Positions 45,901 through 54,317 of a DNA stretch of 64,000 nucleotides are shown piece by piece (within the stretch, counting starts at the first letter, position 1; each line of letters starts with the position of its first letter). Location of the stretch: assembly GCF_031844685.1 (NCBI RefSeq), contig NZ_CP134605.1, forward strand, positions 868,001 through 932,000, written 5' to 3'. The notes beneath the pieces are model-generated. The model had not been told where the DNA came from. It was given only the letters and a program-made list of their open reading frames with translations, and made no database searches. The translations under genes were made by a program, and so were the position numbers. The DNA is from Streptomyces sp. ITFR-21. GTDB taxonomy: Bacteria > Actinomycetota > Actinomycetes > Streptomycetales > Streptomycetaceae.

Positions 45901-46507
45901 CCCGGCGGGAGCCGATCAGGGCCGCCTTGACCTGGAGCAGGTCCTGCATGGTCTCCACCACCAGGGCGTCGGCGCCGCCGGCGATCAGCCCGGCGGCGTT
46001 GGCCTGGTACCCGTCGCGGAGGGTGGTGTAGGAGATGTGGCCGAGGGTGGGCAGCTTGGTGCCGGGGCCGATCGAGCCGAGCACCCAGCGCGGGCGGCCG
46101 TCGGCGGCGAAATCGTCGGCGACCTCGCGGGCGAGCCGGGCGCCGGCCTCGGACAGCTCGTGGATCCGGTCGGCGATGTCGTACTCGCTCATCGCGCTCT
46201 GGTTGGCGCCGAAGGTGTTGGTCTCCACGCAGTCCACGCCGACCGCGAAGTACGCCTCGTGGACCGATCGGACGATGTCGGGGCGGGTGATGTTGAGGAT
46301 CTCGTTGCAGCCTTCGAGCTGTTGGAAGTCGTCCAGGGTGGGTTCCTGGGCCTGGAGCATGGTGCCCATGGCACCGTCGGCGACCACGACCCGGGAGGCG
46401 AGGGCCTTCCGCAGGGCGGCGGCCCGGCCGGCCTGCGCCGGCCGGGGGCCGGCGGCGCGGCCGGGGCTCGGGGCGGGCTGCTGGGAAAAAGGGGACGGCG
46501 AGGCCAT
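42950..46507 (-). CDS. metH: Cobalamin-dependent methionine synthase MetH
   Basis: This 1185-aa cytosolic enzyme transfers a methyl group from methyltetrahydrofolate to homocysteine via methylcobalamin. Modules run in order: homocysteine domain with zinc Cys in [12 protein letters not shown] (about residue 315), pterin domain ([20 protein letters not shown]), B12 cap and binding domain with the axial-His motif [20 protein letters not shown] (about 760), and SAM-dependent activation domain ([26 protein letters not shown]). All four modules are complete. Codon use is uniform. No B12 riboswitch was recognised upstream, unlike what is often seen for the B12-independent metE. Confidence 0.97.
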   Translation of the reverse strand: [1185 protein letters not shown]

Positions 46508-46660
46508 GGTTGCTCCCTGGGATGCGACGGCTGTCGGCTATGCGCCACCCGTCGCGTCGGCGGGTCGCGCACCGGGCCAGCGTAGCCGCCGCGGAGCGCG
46601 GGCCTCGAAGCCATTTCGCAGGGCGGACGGGTGGTACGAAAACCGGCTCTGCGATGATGA

Positions 46661-46679
46661 TGGTCGACAATGTCGACCA
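46661..46679. promoter_or_regulatory. GylR operator at the gylR promoter
   Basis: TGGTCGACAATGTCGACCA is a perfect 9+1+9 palindrome 72 bp before the gylR start. The same core (TCGACAnTGTCGA) recurs before glpF, so it is the likely autoregulatory site of the IclR-type repressor. Confidence 0.85.
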
Positions 46680-46751
46680 GGACCGGCTGCGTGCTCCCCC
46701 CGGCCGTCGCCGTCCCGTCCGTGTCGCCGTCCCGTCCTTGGAGTGCTCGCG

Positions 46752-47516
46752 ATGCCAGGTCCCATCCAGTCGCTGGAACGAGCGGCGGCCATCCTGCGGC
46801 TGCTGGCGGGCGGCGAGCGCCGGCTGGGCCTGTCCGACGTGGCCTCCTCACTGGGCCTGGCCAAGGGCACCACGCACGGCATCCTGCGCACCCTCCAGCA
46901 GGAGGGCTTCGTGGAGCAGGAGCCGGGCTCGGGCAAGTACCAGCTGGGCGCGGAGCTGCTGCGGCTCGGCAACAGCTATCTGGACGTGCACGAGCTGCGG
47001 GCCAGGGCGCTGGTGTGGACCGACGACCTGGCGAGGTCCAGCGGTGAGGCCGCGTACCTGGGCGTGCTGCACCAGCGGGGGGTGCTGGTCGTGCACCACG
47101 TCTTCCGGCCCGACGACAGCCGCCAGGTGCTCGAGGTGGGGGCCATGCAGCCGCTGCACAGCACCGCGCTCGGCAAGGTGCTGTCGGCCTTCGACCCGGT
47201 GGCGCACCGTGAGGCCGCCGAGGGGCCGCGGCCGGCGCTGACCGCCCGTACGGTCACCGACCCGGCGGATTTCGAGGCGGTGCTGGAGCTGACCCGGGCG
47301 CGCGGCTGGGGCGCGGACCTGGAGGAGACCTGGGAGGGCGTGGCGTCGGTGGCCGCGCCCGTCCACGACCGGCGGCGGTTGCCGGTGGGCGCGGTCGGCG
47401 TCACCGGGGCCGTGGAGCGGATCTGCGACGCCGCGGGGATCAGGGCCGGGCTGGTGGCGGCGGTACGGGACTGCGCGCGCGCCGTCGCTCGCGACCTGGG
47501 CGCCGGGCGCTTCTGA
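46752..47516 (+). CDS. gylR: IclR-family glycerol operon repressor GylR
   Basis: This 254-aa IclR protein has a winged helix (SLERAAAILRLLAGGERRLG, then LSDVASSLGLAKGTTHGILR) and an effector domain (GALQP-like GAMQPLHSTALGKVLSAF, then SVAAPVHD and LPVGAVGVTGAVERI). Its place before glpF-glpK and two shared palindromes identify it as GylR, the glycerol(-3-phosphate)-responsive repressor of Streptomyces. ATG 46752 has GGAG 9 nt upstream; an in-frame GTG lies 9 bp earlier. Confidence 0.93.
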   Translation: MPGPIQSLERAAAILRLLAGGERRLGLSDVASSLGLAKGTTHGILRTLQQEGFVEQEPGSGKYQLGAELLRLGNSYLDVHELRARALVWTDDLARSSGEAAYLGVLHQRGVLVVHHVFRPDDSRQVLEVGAMQPLHSTALGKVLSAFDPVAHREAAEGPRPALTARTVTDPADFEAVLELTRARGWGADLEETWEGVASVAAPVHDRRRLPVGAVGVTGAVERICDAAGIRAGLVAAVRDCARAVARDLGAGRF

Positions 47517-47607
47517 GGGCGCGCACGCCGGGGCGGGCGGATCCGGCGGAGTTCCGGGCCGCACCCCCCTTGACCTGCTCACCTCCGAGGACGAAACTCT
47601 CGGTCAG

Positions 47608-47625
47608 CGGTCGACATTGTCGAAC
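47608..47625. promoter_or_regulatory. GylR operator at the glpF promoter
   Basis: CGGTCGACATTGTCGAAC carries the same TCGACA-N-TGTCGA core as the gylR site, 57 bp before the glpF start. Together they indicate joint control by GylR. Confidence 0.82.
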
Positions 47626-47681
47626 AGCGGACGAGAGCCGATGTCGCCGCCGCCCCCCTGGACGAAGACAAGGGAGTCGCA

Positions 47682-48569
47682 GTGTCCAACGGCCACATCG
47701 TGATCGGCGAACTCTTCGGAACCGCCGTCCTGATCCTGCTCGGCGGCGGCGTCTGCGCCGCCGTGACACTCAAGCGGTCGAAGGCCGTCGGCGCGGGCTG
47801 GATCGCCATCTCCTTCGGCTGGGGTTTCGCCGTGCTGGCCGGGGCGTACATCGCCAACGGCTACTCCGGCGGCCAGCTGAACCCGGCGGTGACCCTCGGG
47901 GTGGCGATCAAGACCGGTGCGTGGGGCACCGTGCCCTACTACCTGATAGGGCAGTTCGCGGGGGCGATGATCGGCGCCCTGCTGGTCTGGGCGGCCTACC
48001 TCGGCCAGTTCCAGGCACACCTGACCGACCCGGAGGTGCTCGCGCAGGCGGCGGGCGGCGCCCCGGCCGGCCCGGGGACCGCGGCCTCGTCGGCGGCCTC
48101 ACCGGTCGCCGAGGCCGACCCGGCCGGCGCCGCCACCGGCGCGGCCGGCCCCGCCACCGGCGCGGCCGGCGCCGCGAGCGGCACCACCCGGCCCGGCGGC
48201 CCGGTACTGGGGGTCTTCTCCACCGGCCCGGAGATCCGCGACCCGGTGCAGAACCTGCTCACCGAGATCATCGGCACCACCGTCCTGGTGCTGTTCGTCC
48301 TCACCCAGGGCATGACCCAGGGGCTCGCGCTCAACGGCCTCGGCATCCTGCTGACCGCGCTGGCCGTGGTCGGCATCGGCCTGTCGCTCGGCGGCCCGAC
48401 CGGTTACGCGATCAACCCGGCGCGCGACCTCGGCCCGCGGATCGTGCACGCCCTGCTGCCGCTGCCCAACAAGGGCCGCTCCGACTGGGGCTACGCGTGG
48501 ATCCCGGTGGTCGGCCCGCTGGTCGGCGCCGCCGTCGCCGGCGGGCTGGACCGGCTGGCGTTCACGTAG
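47682..48569 (+). CDS. glpF: Glycerol uptake facilitator GlpF (aquaglyceroporin)
   Basis: This 295-aa MIP-family channel passes glycerol into the cell. Six transmembrane helices flank two half-helices with NPA-type motifs: [12 protein letters not shown] and [12 protein letters not shown]. Between helices 3 and 4 an insert of about 45 residues ([20 protein letters not shown] through [19 protein letters not shown]) makes it longer than usual; it is Ala/Gly-rich and repetitive, hence slippage-derived. GTG 47682 follows AAGGGAG. It is coupled by position with glpK, 54 bp downstream. Confidence 0.95.
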   Translation: MSNGHIVIGELFGTAVLILLGGGVCAAVTLKRSKAVGAGWIAISFGWGFAVLAGAYIANGYSGGQLNPAVTLGVAIKTGAWGTVPYYLIGQFAGAMIGALLVWAAYLGQFQAHLTDPEVLAQAAGGAPAGPGTAASSAASPVAEADPAGAATGAAGPATGAAGAASGTTRPGGPVLGVFSTGPEIRDPVQNLLTEIIGTTVLVLFVLTQGMTQGLALNGLGILLTALAVVGIGLSLGGPTGYAINPARDLGPRIVHALLPLPNKGRSDWGYAWIPVVGPLVGAAVAGGLDRLAFT

Positions 48570-48623
48570 GCACGCGTACGCAGCCGGTCCCGATCCGCCA
48601 GACGCACCCGAGGAGCGAACCCC

Positions 48624-50186
48624 GTGACCGACCCCGCAGCAGCGACCGCCGGCTCGCACGGCAGCGGCCCGTTCATCGCCGCCATCGACCAGGGCACCAC
48701 CTCCAGCCGCTGCATCGTCTTCGACCGGGACGGCCGGATCGTGGCCGTCGACCAGAAGGAGCACGCACAGATCTTCCCCCGGCCGGGCTGGGTGGAGCAC
48801 GACGCCGCCGAGATCTGGGCCAACGTCCGGCAGGTGGTGGCCGGCGCCATCCGCAACGCCGCCCGGGACGTCACCGGCTTCACCCCCGCCGACGTGAAGG
48901 CGATCGGCATCACCAACCAGCGCGAGACGACGCTGCTGTGGGACCGGCACACCGGTGAGCCGGTGCACAACGCGCTGGTCTGGCAGGACACCCGCACCGA
49001 CGCGCTCTGCCGGGAGCTGGGCCGCGACGCCGGCCAGGACCGCTTCCGCGCCGCGACCGGACTGCCGCTCGCCTCGTACTTCGCCGGGCCGAAGATCCGC
49101 TGGCTGCTGGACAACGTCGAGGGCCTGCGCGAGCGCGCCGAGGCCGGCGACATCCTCTTCGGCACCATGGACTCCTGGGTGATCTGGAACCTCACCGGCG
49201 GAGTGGCCGGCGGCGTGCACGTCACCGACGTCACCAACGCCTCGCGGACCCTGCTGATGAACCTGCACACCCTGGACTGGGACGAGGGGATCCTCGCCGC
49301 CGTCGGCGTACCCGCCGCGGTATTGCCGCGGATCCGCTCCTCCTGCGAGGTGTACGGCACCACGGGCGTCGGCGGGCTCCCAGACGTGCCGGTGGCCTCC
49401 GCACTCGGCGACCAGCAGGCCGCGCTGTTCGGCCAGACCTGCTTCTCCGAGGGCGAGGCCAAGTCCACCTACGGCACCGGCACCTTCCTGCTGATGAACA
49501 CCGGCGGCACCCCCGTGAACAGCCGCAACGGCCTGATCACCACGGTCGGCTACCGGATCGGCGAGGACGCCCCGGTCTACGCGCTGGAGGGATCCATCGC
49601 CGTCACGGGTTCGCTGGTACAGTGGATGCGGGACCAGATGGGACTGATCAGCACGGCCGCCGAGATCGAGACGCTGGCCTCGTCGGTGGCCGACAACGGC
49701 GGCGCGTACTTCGTACCGGCCTTCTCCGGCCTGTTCGCGCCCTACTGGCGCGACGACGCCCGCGGGGTGATCGCCGGCCTGACCCGCTACGTCACCAAGG
49801 CGCACATCGCCAGGGCGGTCCTGGAGGCGACCGCCTGGCAGACCCGGGAGATCTCCGACGCCATGACCAAGGACTCCGGGGTCGAGCTGGCCTCGCTCAA
49901 GGTCGACGGCGGCATGACCTCCAACAACCTGCTGATGCAGACCCTCGCCGACTTTTTGGGCGCGCCCGTGGTGCGCCCGATGGTCGCCGAGACCACGTGC
50001 CTGGGGGCGGCCTACGCGGCCGGTCTGGCGGTCGGCTTCTGGCCGGACACCGACGCGCTGCGGGCGAACTGGAAGCGGGCGGCGGAGTGGACGCCCCGGA
50101 TGGACCCGGCCGACCGCGACCGCGAGTACCGCCACTGGCTCAAGGCCGTTCAGCGGACCCTGGACTGGATCGAGGAGGGGCGCTGA
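48624..50186 (+). CDS. glpK: Glycerol kinase GlpK
   Basis: This 520-aa FGGY kinase phosphorylates glycerol to sn-glycerol-3-phosphate. Seen: [20 protein letters not shown] (ATP/phosphate loop), [39 protein letters not shown] (catalytic Asp) and the FGGY signature 2-like [28 protein letters not shown] precedes GTG 48624. The operon stops here: no glycerol-3-phosphate dehydrogenase gene (glpD/gylB) follows, which is unusual for this locus. Confidence 0.97.
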   Translation: MTDPAAATAGSHGSGPFIAAIDQGTTSSRCIVFDRDGRIVAVDQKEHAQIFPRPGWVEHDAAEIWANVRQVVAGAIRNAARDVTGFTPADVKAIGITNQRETTLLWDRHTGEPVHNALVWQDTRTDALCRELGRDAGQDRFRAATGLPLASYFAGPKIRWLLDNVEGLRERAEAGDILFGTMDSWVIWNLTGGVAGGVHVTDVTNASRTLLMNLHTLDWDEGILAAVGVPAAVLPRIRSSCEVYGTTGVGGLPDVPVASALGDQQAALFGQTCFSEGEAKSTYGTGTFLLMNTGGTPVNSRNGLITTVGYRIGEDAPVYALEGSIAVTGSLVQWMRDQMGLISTAAEIETLASSVADNGGAYFVPAFSGLFAPYWRDDARGVIAGLTRYVTKAHIARAVLEATAWQTREISDAMTKDSGVELASLKVDGGMTSNNLLMQTLADFLGAPVVRPMVAETTCLGAAYAAGLAVGFWPDTDALRANWKRAAEWTPRMDPADRDREYRHWLKAVQRTLDWIEEGR

Positions 50187-50438
50187 CGAACCCGCGGCCG
50201 GCCCCGCCCGGTCCGGGCCCCGCCAAACGCGCCCCGCCCGGAGCGCCGTGAGCGTCCCGGTGAAGGAGCCGTGCACCAGGGCGGCGCCGGGCGCCCTTCG
50301 TCGGCGCGGCGGATCTCCCGCACCCGGTCGATCAGTCGGTGCTGGGTCACGCGCCCGGTACGGGGCGCGGCGCCGGCGGTCGAACCGGGTTCCGGGGACT
50401 GGTGGGCGGCACCCGGTATCTGGCCCATAATGAACCCA
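50187..50438. other. Spacer between glpK and GntR gene
   Basis: About 250 bp with no supportable gene on either strand; no recognisable remnant of glpD. A CATAAT hexamer at 50426-50431 just before the operator could be the -10 element of the GntR gene. Confidence 0.5.
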
Positions 50439-50453
50439 AGACATCGGATGTCT
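50439..50453. promoter_or_regulatory. GntR/FadR-type operator upstream of the regulator gene
   Basis: AGACATCGGATGTCT is a perfect 7+1+7 palindrome, 70 bp before the GntR start. Its core ACATCGGAT recurs as an inverted pair upstream of the fuconate dehydratase gene at 53952-53981. Confidence 0.82.
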
Positions 50454-50523
50454 GGCGGTGCCTCGGGACCCGGGTTCCCCGGGTTCGGCAGGCCGCGGAG
50501 ACCTGAACACGGGGAGGGCGCTG

Positions 50524-51195
50524 ATGGCGGTCACCGACGAGGCCATCGAGAAGATCAAGGAGATGATCGTCTCCGGTGCGCTCCGGCCCGGCGACCGGCT
50601 GCCCAAGGAGAGCGAGCTGGCGGCCGAGCTGGGCCTGTCGCGCAACTCGCTGCGGGAGGCGGTCCGCGCGCTGTCGCTGATCCGCATCCTCGACGTGCGC
50701 CAGGGCGACGGCACCTACGTCACCAGCCTCGATCCGCAGCTGCTGCTGGAGGCGCTGAGCTTCGTGGTGGACTTCCACCGGGACGACACGGTGCTGGAGT
50801 TCCTGGCGGTGCGCCGCATCCTGGAGCCGGCCGCGACCGCGATGGCGGCGCTGCGCATCCCGCAGGACGACCTGGACGTGCTGGAGGGCAAGCTGGACGC
50901 GCTCGGCCCGGAGCCGTCGGTGGAGGAACTGGTCGCCTCCGACCTGGAGTTCCACCGCGGCATCGTGCAGAGTTCCGGCAACTCGGTGCTGTGCTCGCTG
51001 CTCGACGGCCTGTCCGGGCCGACCACCAGGGCCCGGGTGTGGCGCGGCCTCACCCAGGAGGACGCGGTCAGCCGCACCCTGCACGAGCACCGGGCGATCC
51101 TGGCGGCGCTGCGCGACCGCGACGCGGAGGCGGCCCGGTCCTGGGCCACGGTGCACGTGGCGAGCGTCGAGCAGTGGCTGCGCTCCACGCTGTGA
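50524..51195 (+). CDS. GntR/FadR-family regulator of the sugar-acid cluster
   Basis: This 223-aa protein has a GntR winged helix (AIEKIKEMIVSGALRPGDRL, PKESELAAELGLSRNSLREA, VRALSLIRILDVRQGDGTYV) and an all-helical FCD effector domain with metal-type His (ASDLEFHRGIVQSSGNSVL, then TLHEHRAILAALRDRD). ATG 50524 has GGGGAGGG upstream. It faces, convergently, the decayed L-fuconate/sugar transport cluster, and both promoters share its presumed operator. The gene itself shows no damage although every presumed target is broken. Confidence 0.92.
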   Translation: MAVTDEAIEKIKEMIVSGALRPGDRLPKESELAAELGLSRNSLREAVRALSLIRILDVRQGDGTYVTSLDPQLLLEALSFVVDFHRDDTVLEFLAVRRILEPAATAMAALRIPQDDLDVLEGKLDALGPEPSVEELVASDLEFHRGIVQSSGNSVLCSLLDGLSGPTTRARVWRGLTQEDAVSRTLHEHRAILAALRDRDAEAARSWATVHVASVEQWLRSTL

Positions 51196-51226
51196 CGCGC
51201 CGGGCCGCCGCGGGCCGGGCGGCCGG

Positions 51227-51925
51227 TCAGCCCAGCCGGTGGATCCGGGCCGCGTTGCCGCCGAGCACCGCGGCCCGCTCCGCCGGGTCCAGCGCGGCCA
51301 CCGCCTGCTCGGCGAGCGCGTACACGTCGGCGTACTGCCCGGCGAGCGTGCACACCGGCCAGTCGGAGCCGAAGAGCGCCCGGTCGGGGCCGAAGGCGTC
51401 CAGCAGCTGCCGGGCGTAGGGCAGCACGTCCCGCGGGCGCCAGCTCTTCCAGTCGGCCTCGGTGACGAGCCCGGAGAGCTTGCAGCTGACGTTGGGCAGC
51501 GCGGCCAGCGCGCCGATCAGCCCGGCCCACGGTTCCCGTCCGCCGGCGGCGATCGGCGGTTTCCCGCCGTGGTCGAGCACGAACTCCACCTCGGGCAGCG
51601 CCTGTGCGGTCGCCACCGCCGCGGTCAGCCGGGCGGGGGTCACCATCGACTTGTGGTAGACGCACGCCACCTTGGACTGCCAGGCGGCGGTGTCGCCGGG
51701 CGCCGGCGCGGGCTCCCCCTGGAAGGAGACCCGGCCGGCGTCGGGCGTGTGCAGCCCGGTGCGTACGGAGACCAGGGTGGACTTCCCGGCGCCGTTGCGG
51801 CCGACCAGCGCGTGCGAGTCGCCGGCCGCGACGGTGATGCCCACCCGGTCGAGGGCCAGGGTGGCCCCGAACCGTTTGACGATGCCCTCCGCGTGGACCG
51901 CGGCGGGCGGTACGGCCTCACCCAT
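51227..51925 (-). pseudogene. Chimera: N-terminus of a sugar ABC ATPase fused to C-terminus of an amidohydrolase
   Basis: The 232-aa open frame begins as a ribose/galactose-type ABC ATPase: [20 protein letters not shown], Walker [15 protein letters not shown], and [12 protein letters not shown] (Q-loop region, normally VYQKS). At about residue 92-95 it changes abruptly to an amidohydrolase of the fuconolactonase type: [20 protein letters not shown] (metal His), [15 protein letters not shown] and [20 protein letters not shown]. The ABC signature and Walker B, and the amidohydrolase N-terminal HxH, are missing. A single deletion between two genes of one operon explains this. The frame is open, so a protein may be made, but neither activity is expected. 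Confidence 0.85.
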
Positions 51926-51928
51926 GCG

Positions 51929-52321
51929 TCAGCTCTTCCCGAGCCGGTTGGCCCACAGGTCGGGGTCGTCCACGTTGGCCTTGGTCACCAGCGGCGCCGG
52001 CAGCTGGTCCTCCAAACCATTGGGGATCTGGATGATGTTGGAGCCGTGGTCGGTGGGTCCGGGCTGGAACTTCTTGCCGGCCAGCGCCTCCTTGGCGTAG
52101 TACAGCGCGTACCTGGCGTAGAGGTCGGCGGGCTGGGAGATGGTGGCGTCGATCTGCCCGGCCTTGATCGCCTTGAACTCCTCGGGGATGCCGTCGTTGG
52201 AGATGATCGTGATGTGGCCGGCGGTGCCGGCCGGCGAGTGCGGTGACCGCGAGCAGTGCGGCACAGGCGGCCACGGTGGTCGTGCGCAGTCTCCTCTTCG
52301 AGTCCTGCCCCTTCAGGTGCT
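51929..52321 (-). pseudogene. Sugar-binding protein of an ABC transporter, internally deleted and frameshifted
   Basis: A signal peptide piece (RRLRTTTVAACAALLAVTAL, ending in AG) in one frame is joined, near 52228, to the C-terminal part of a ribose-type binding protein in another frame: GHITIISNDGIPEEFKAIKA, GQIDATISQPADLYARYALY and DDPDLWANRLGKS. About two thirds of the gene is gone. It ends 3 bp before the chimeric ATPase/amidohydrolase ORF, as in an intact sugar transport operon. No permease gene remains. Confidence 0.82.
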
Positions 52322-52405
52322 GGGTATCGGCTCAGTGGGTGTTCGGTGCTGCGGTGCGCTGTGGTGCCGTACGGCGGAGCCGGTGGAGCGGTACCGCGTG
52401 CCGGG

Positions 52406-53196
52406 TCATCCGGCGGCGGGCCGCAGACGCCGTCCCTGCGTGCCGCCGTCGACGGCGAGCGCGGTCCCGGTCACGCTCGCGGCGGCCGGACTGGCCAGGT
52501 ACGCGATCGCGGCGGCCACCTCGTCGGCGGTGACCAGTCGGCCGAGCGGCTGACGGGCGTTCAGGGCCGCACGCTCGGCCGCCGGGTCCTCGGCCTGTTC
52601 GAGCAGTCGGCCGATCCAGGGGGTGTCGGCGGTACCGGGGTTCAGGCAGTTGACGCGGACGCCTTCGCGTACGTGATCCGCCGCCATCGCCAGCGTGAGG
52701 GCGAGTACCGCCCCCTTGCGGGCGCTGTACAGCGCCCGCTGCGGCAGCCCCGCGGTGGCGGCGATGGAGCAGGTGTGGGTGATGGAGACGCTGCCGGGGC
52801 GGGCGGCGGCGGCCTCGCGCAGGTGCGGCAGGGCCGCGCGGGCGGTCCTGACCATGCCGAGGACGTTGATGTCCAGCACGCGCTGCCACTCGTCGTCGGG
52901 GTTGTCCTCCACGGTGCCGACGGCGCCGATGCCCGCGTTGCTCACCAGGACGTGCAGCCCGCCGAGGGCACCGACGGCCTCCTCCACGGCGGCGCGTACG
53001 GCCCGGTCGGAGGTGACGTCGGCGTGGACCGGCACGGTGCCCGCGGGGGCGCCGGACGGGTCGCGGTCCAGTACGGCGACGCGGGCGCCGCGTGCGTCAG
53101 CAGCGCGGCGGTGGCCGCGCCGATCCCGGAGGCGCCGCCGGTGACCAGGGCGGTCAGCCCGGCGAAGTCCTGCGGGTGCTCGGTGGTGTTCGTCAT
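52406..53196 (-). pseudogene. Short-chain dehydrogenase (sugar type), one-base frameshift
   Basis: ATG 53196 gives FAGLTALVTGGASGIGAATA and ALL, the SDR nucleotide motif. Near 53091-53099 a single base is missing: restoring one G after CTGACG yields TARGARVAVLDRDPSGAPAG and rejoins the second frame PVHADVTSDRAVRAAVEEAV, HVLVSNAGIG, the catalytic YSARKGA and VRVNCLNPGTADTPWIGRLL to a stop at 52406. All SDR parts are otherwise present, so this is a recent mutation (or a sequencing error). The start overlaps the dehydratase stop (ATGA). Confidence 0.85.
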
Positions 53197-53933
53197 CGGG
53201 TGAGCTCCTGTCGGGCCGCCCAGACCGGTCCGTCGGGGTAGCGGTAGTCAGCGAGTGTCCCGGGGACCATCCGGGCGGAGAAACCCGGGGCCGCGGGCGT
53301 ACGGTAGCGGCCGTTCTCCACCACCGCCGGGTCGGTGAAGTGCTCGTGCAGGTGCGGGACGTACTCGATGATGCGGTTGTCCCAGCTGCCGGAGACGGCC
53401 ACGTAGTCGAACATCGACAGGTGCTGGACCGGCTCGCACAGGCCGACCCCGCCGGCGTGCGGGCAGACCGGCACCCCGAACTTGGCGGCGAGCAGCAGGA
53501 TGGCGATGTTCTCGTTGACCCCGGCCACCCGGGCCGCGTCGATCTGGACGAAGTCCACCGCGCCGGCCTGCAGCAGCTGCTTGAACACCACCCGGTTGGC
53601 GACGTGTTCGCCGGTGGCGACCGGGACCGGCTGCCCGGCGCGGATCGCGGCGTGCGCGAGCACGTCGTCGGGGCTGGTGGGCTCCTCTATCCAGTAGGGG
53701 TCGAAGGGGACCAGCACGCGCGTCCAGTCGACGGCCGCGGCGACCACGTCGTTGCCGCGGCCGATCGTGAAGCACAGGCCGTGGCCCGCCAGGCCGCCGG
53801 GGGCGTCGGTCCGCAGGACGACATAGGCGGCGGAGTAGTCGGGGCCGAAGTTCACGGCGTCCGAGCCGTCGAGCTGTTCCGAGGTCGGAAAGCGGATGTC
53901 GTAGACGTCGACCTCGGTAATGGCCGGACTCAT
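53193..53933 (-). pseudogene. L-fuconate dehydratase-like enolase-superfamily protein with large internal deletion
   Basis: The 246-aa frame begins ITEVDVYDIRFPTSEQLDGS and DAVNFGPDYSAAYVVLRTDA, the capping domain of L-fuconate dehydratases (about 440 aa). At residue 63-69 (GNDVVAAAVDWTRV) it jumps to the barrel: FDPYWIEEPTSPDDV, VPVATGEHVANRVVFKQLLQ, and VPVCPHAGGVGLCE. About 160-190 residues, including the catalytic KxK lysines and the first metal-binding Asp, are lost in frame, apparently between two similar GTCGCCGCGGCC-type stretches. The second and third metal Glu and the catalytic His remain. It cannot be an active dehydratase. Confidence 0.87.
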
Positions 53934-53951
53934 GCACACTCCCGTCGCAAG

Positions 53952-53981
53952 ACATCGGATCTTTTTTCGATGATCCGATGT
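53952..53981. promoter_or_regulatory. Paired GntR operator half-sites upstream of the dehydratase gene
   Basis: ACATCGGATC (53952-53961) and GATCCGATGT (53972-53981) are perfect inverted copies with a 10-bp T-rich spacer, 19 bp before the dehydratase start. Each matches the core of the palindrome at 50439-50453. Confidence 0.8.
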
Positions 53982-54317
53982 ATAGCGGCGCGGACGGCCG
54001 TTCACCCAAGGGGAAGTCAGGACTCGTTGATTACAGATCGGACGTCTTGCCCTGCCCGGCGCCGAAACCCGGCCGACCTGCTGCGACCGCTGCGACATGG
54101 GGCCGCGACCGGGGCGACGCGACCCGCGCCCGCCGTCGCGGACGGCGGTGGCGGGGGCGGCGGCGGGGCCGCGGGCAGGGCGGGCGCGGGCCGGCCGCCC
54201 GCCGGGCCCGGTGGGCGCACCGTGACGCCCGGTACACCGTAGGCTGGTGCCGCACGTGAAGGATCAGCAGCCGGTACGGGGACGGCACCGCCCCCTCCGG
54301 CCGGAAGGAGGCGCTGG
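53982..54317. other. Intergenic region before the PAC2 gene
   Basis: About 335 bp of very GC-rich DNA, with short basic ORFs in several frames that look like artefacts. TATAGCGG at 53981-53988 adjoins the operator and could be part of the leftward promoter. Confidence 0.55.

Noticed and set aside
46508..46660. Possible cobalamin riboswitch upstream of metH
   Set aside because: No B12-box-like conserved element or multi-stem layout could be recognised in the leader.
43365..46670. Two frames longer than 1000 codons overlapping metH (one antisense, one in another sense frame)
   Set aside because: metH shows every module and motif. The others are Arg/Gly/Pro-rich shadows.
47570..48958. A 462-codon frame overlapping glpF and glpK
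   Set aside because: It is an out-of-frame shadow of two clearly recognised genes.
50187..50438. Possible remnant of glpD after glpK
   Set aside because: All frames were read; no FAD-binding GxGxxG or other glpD-like segment was found.
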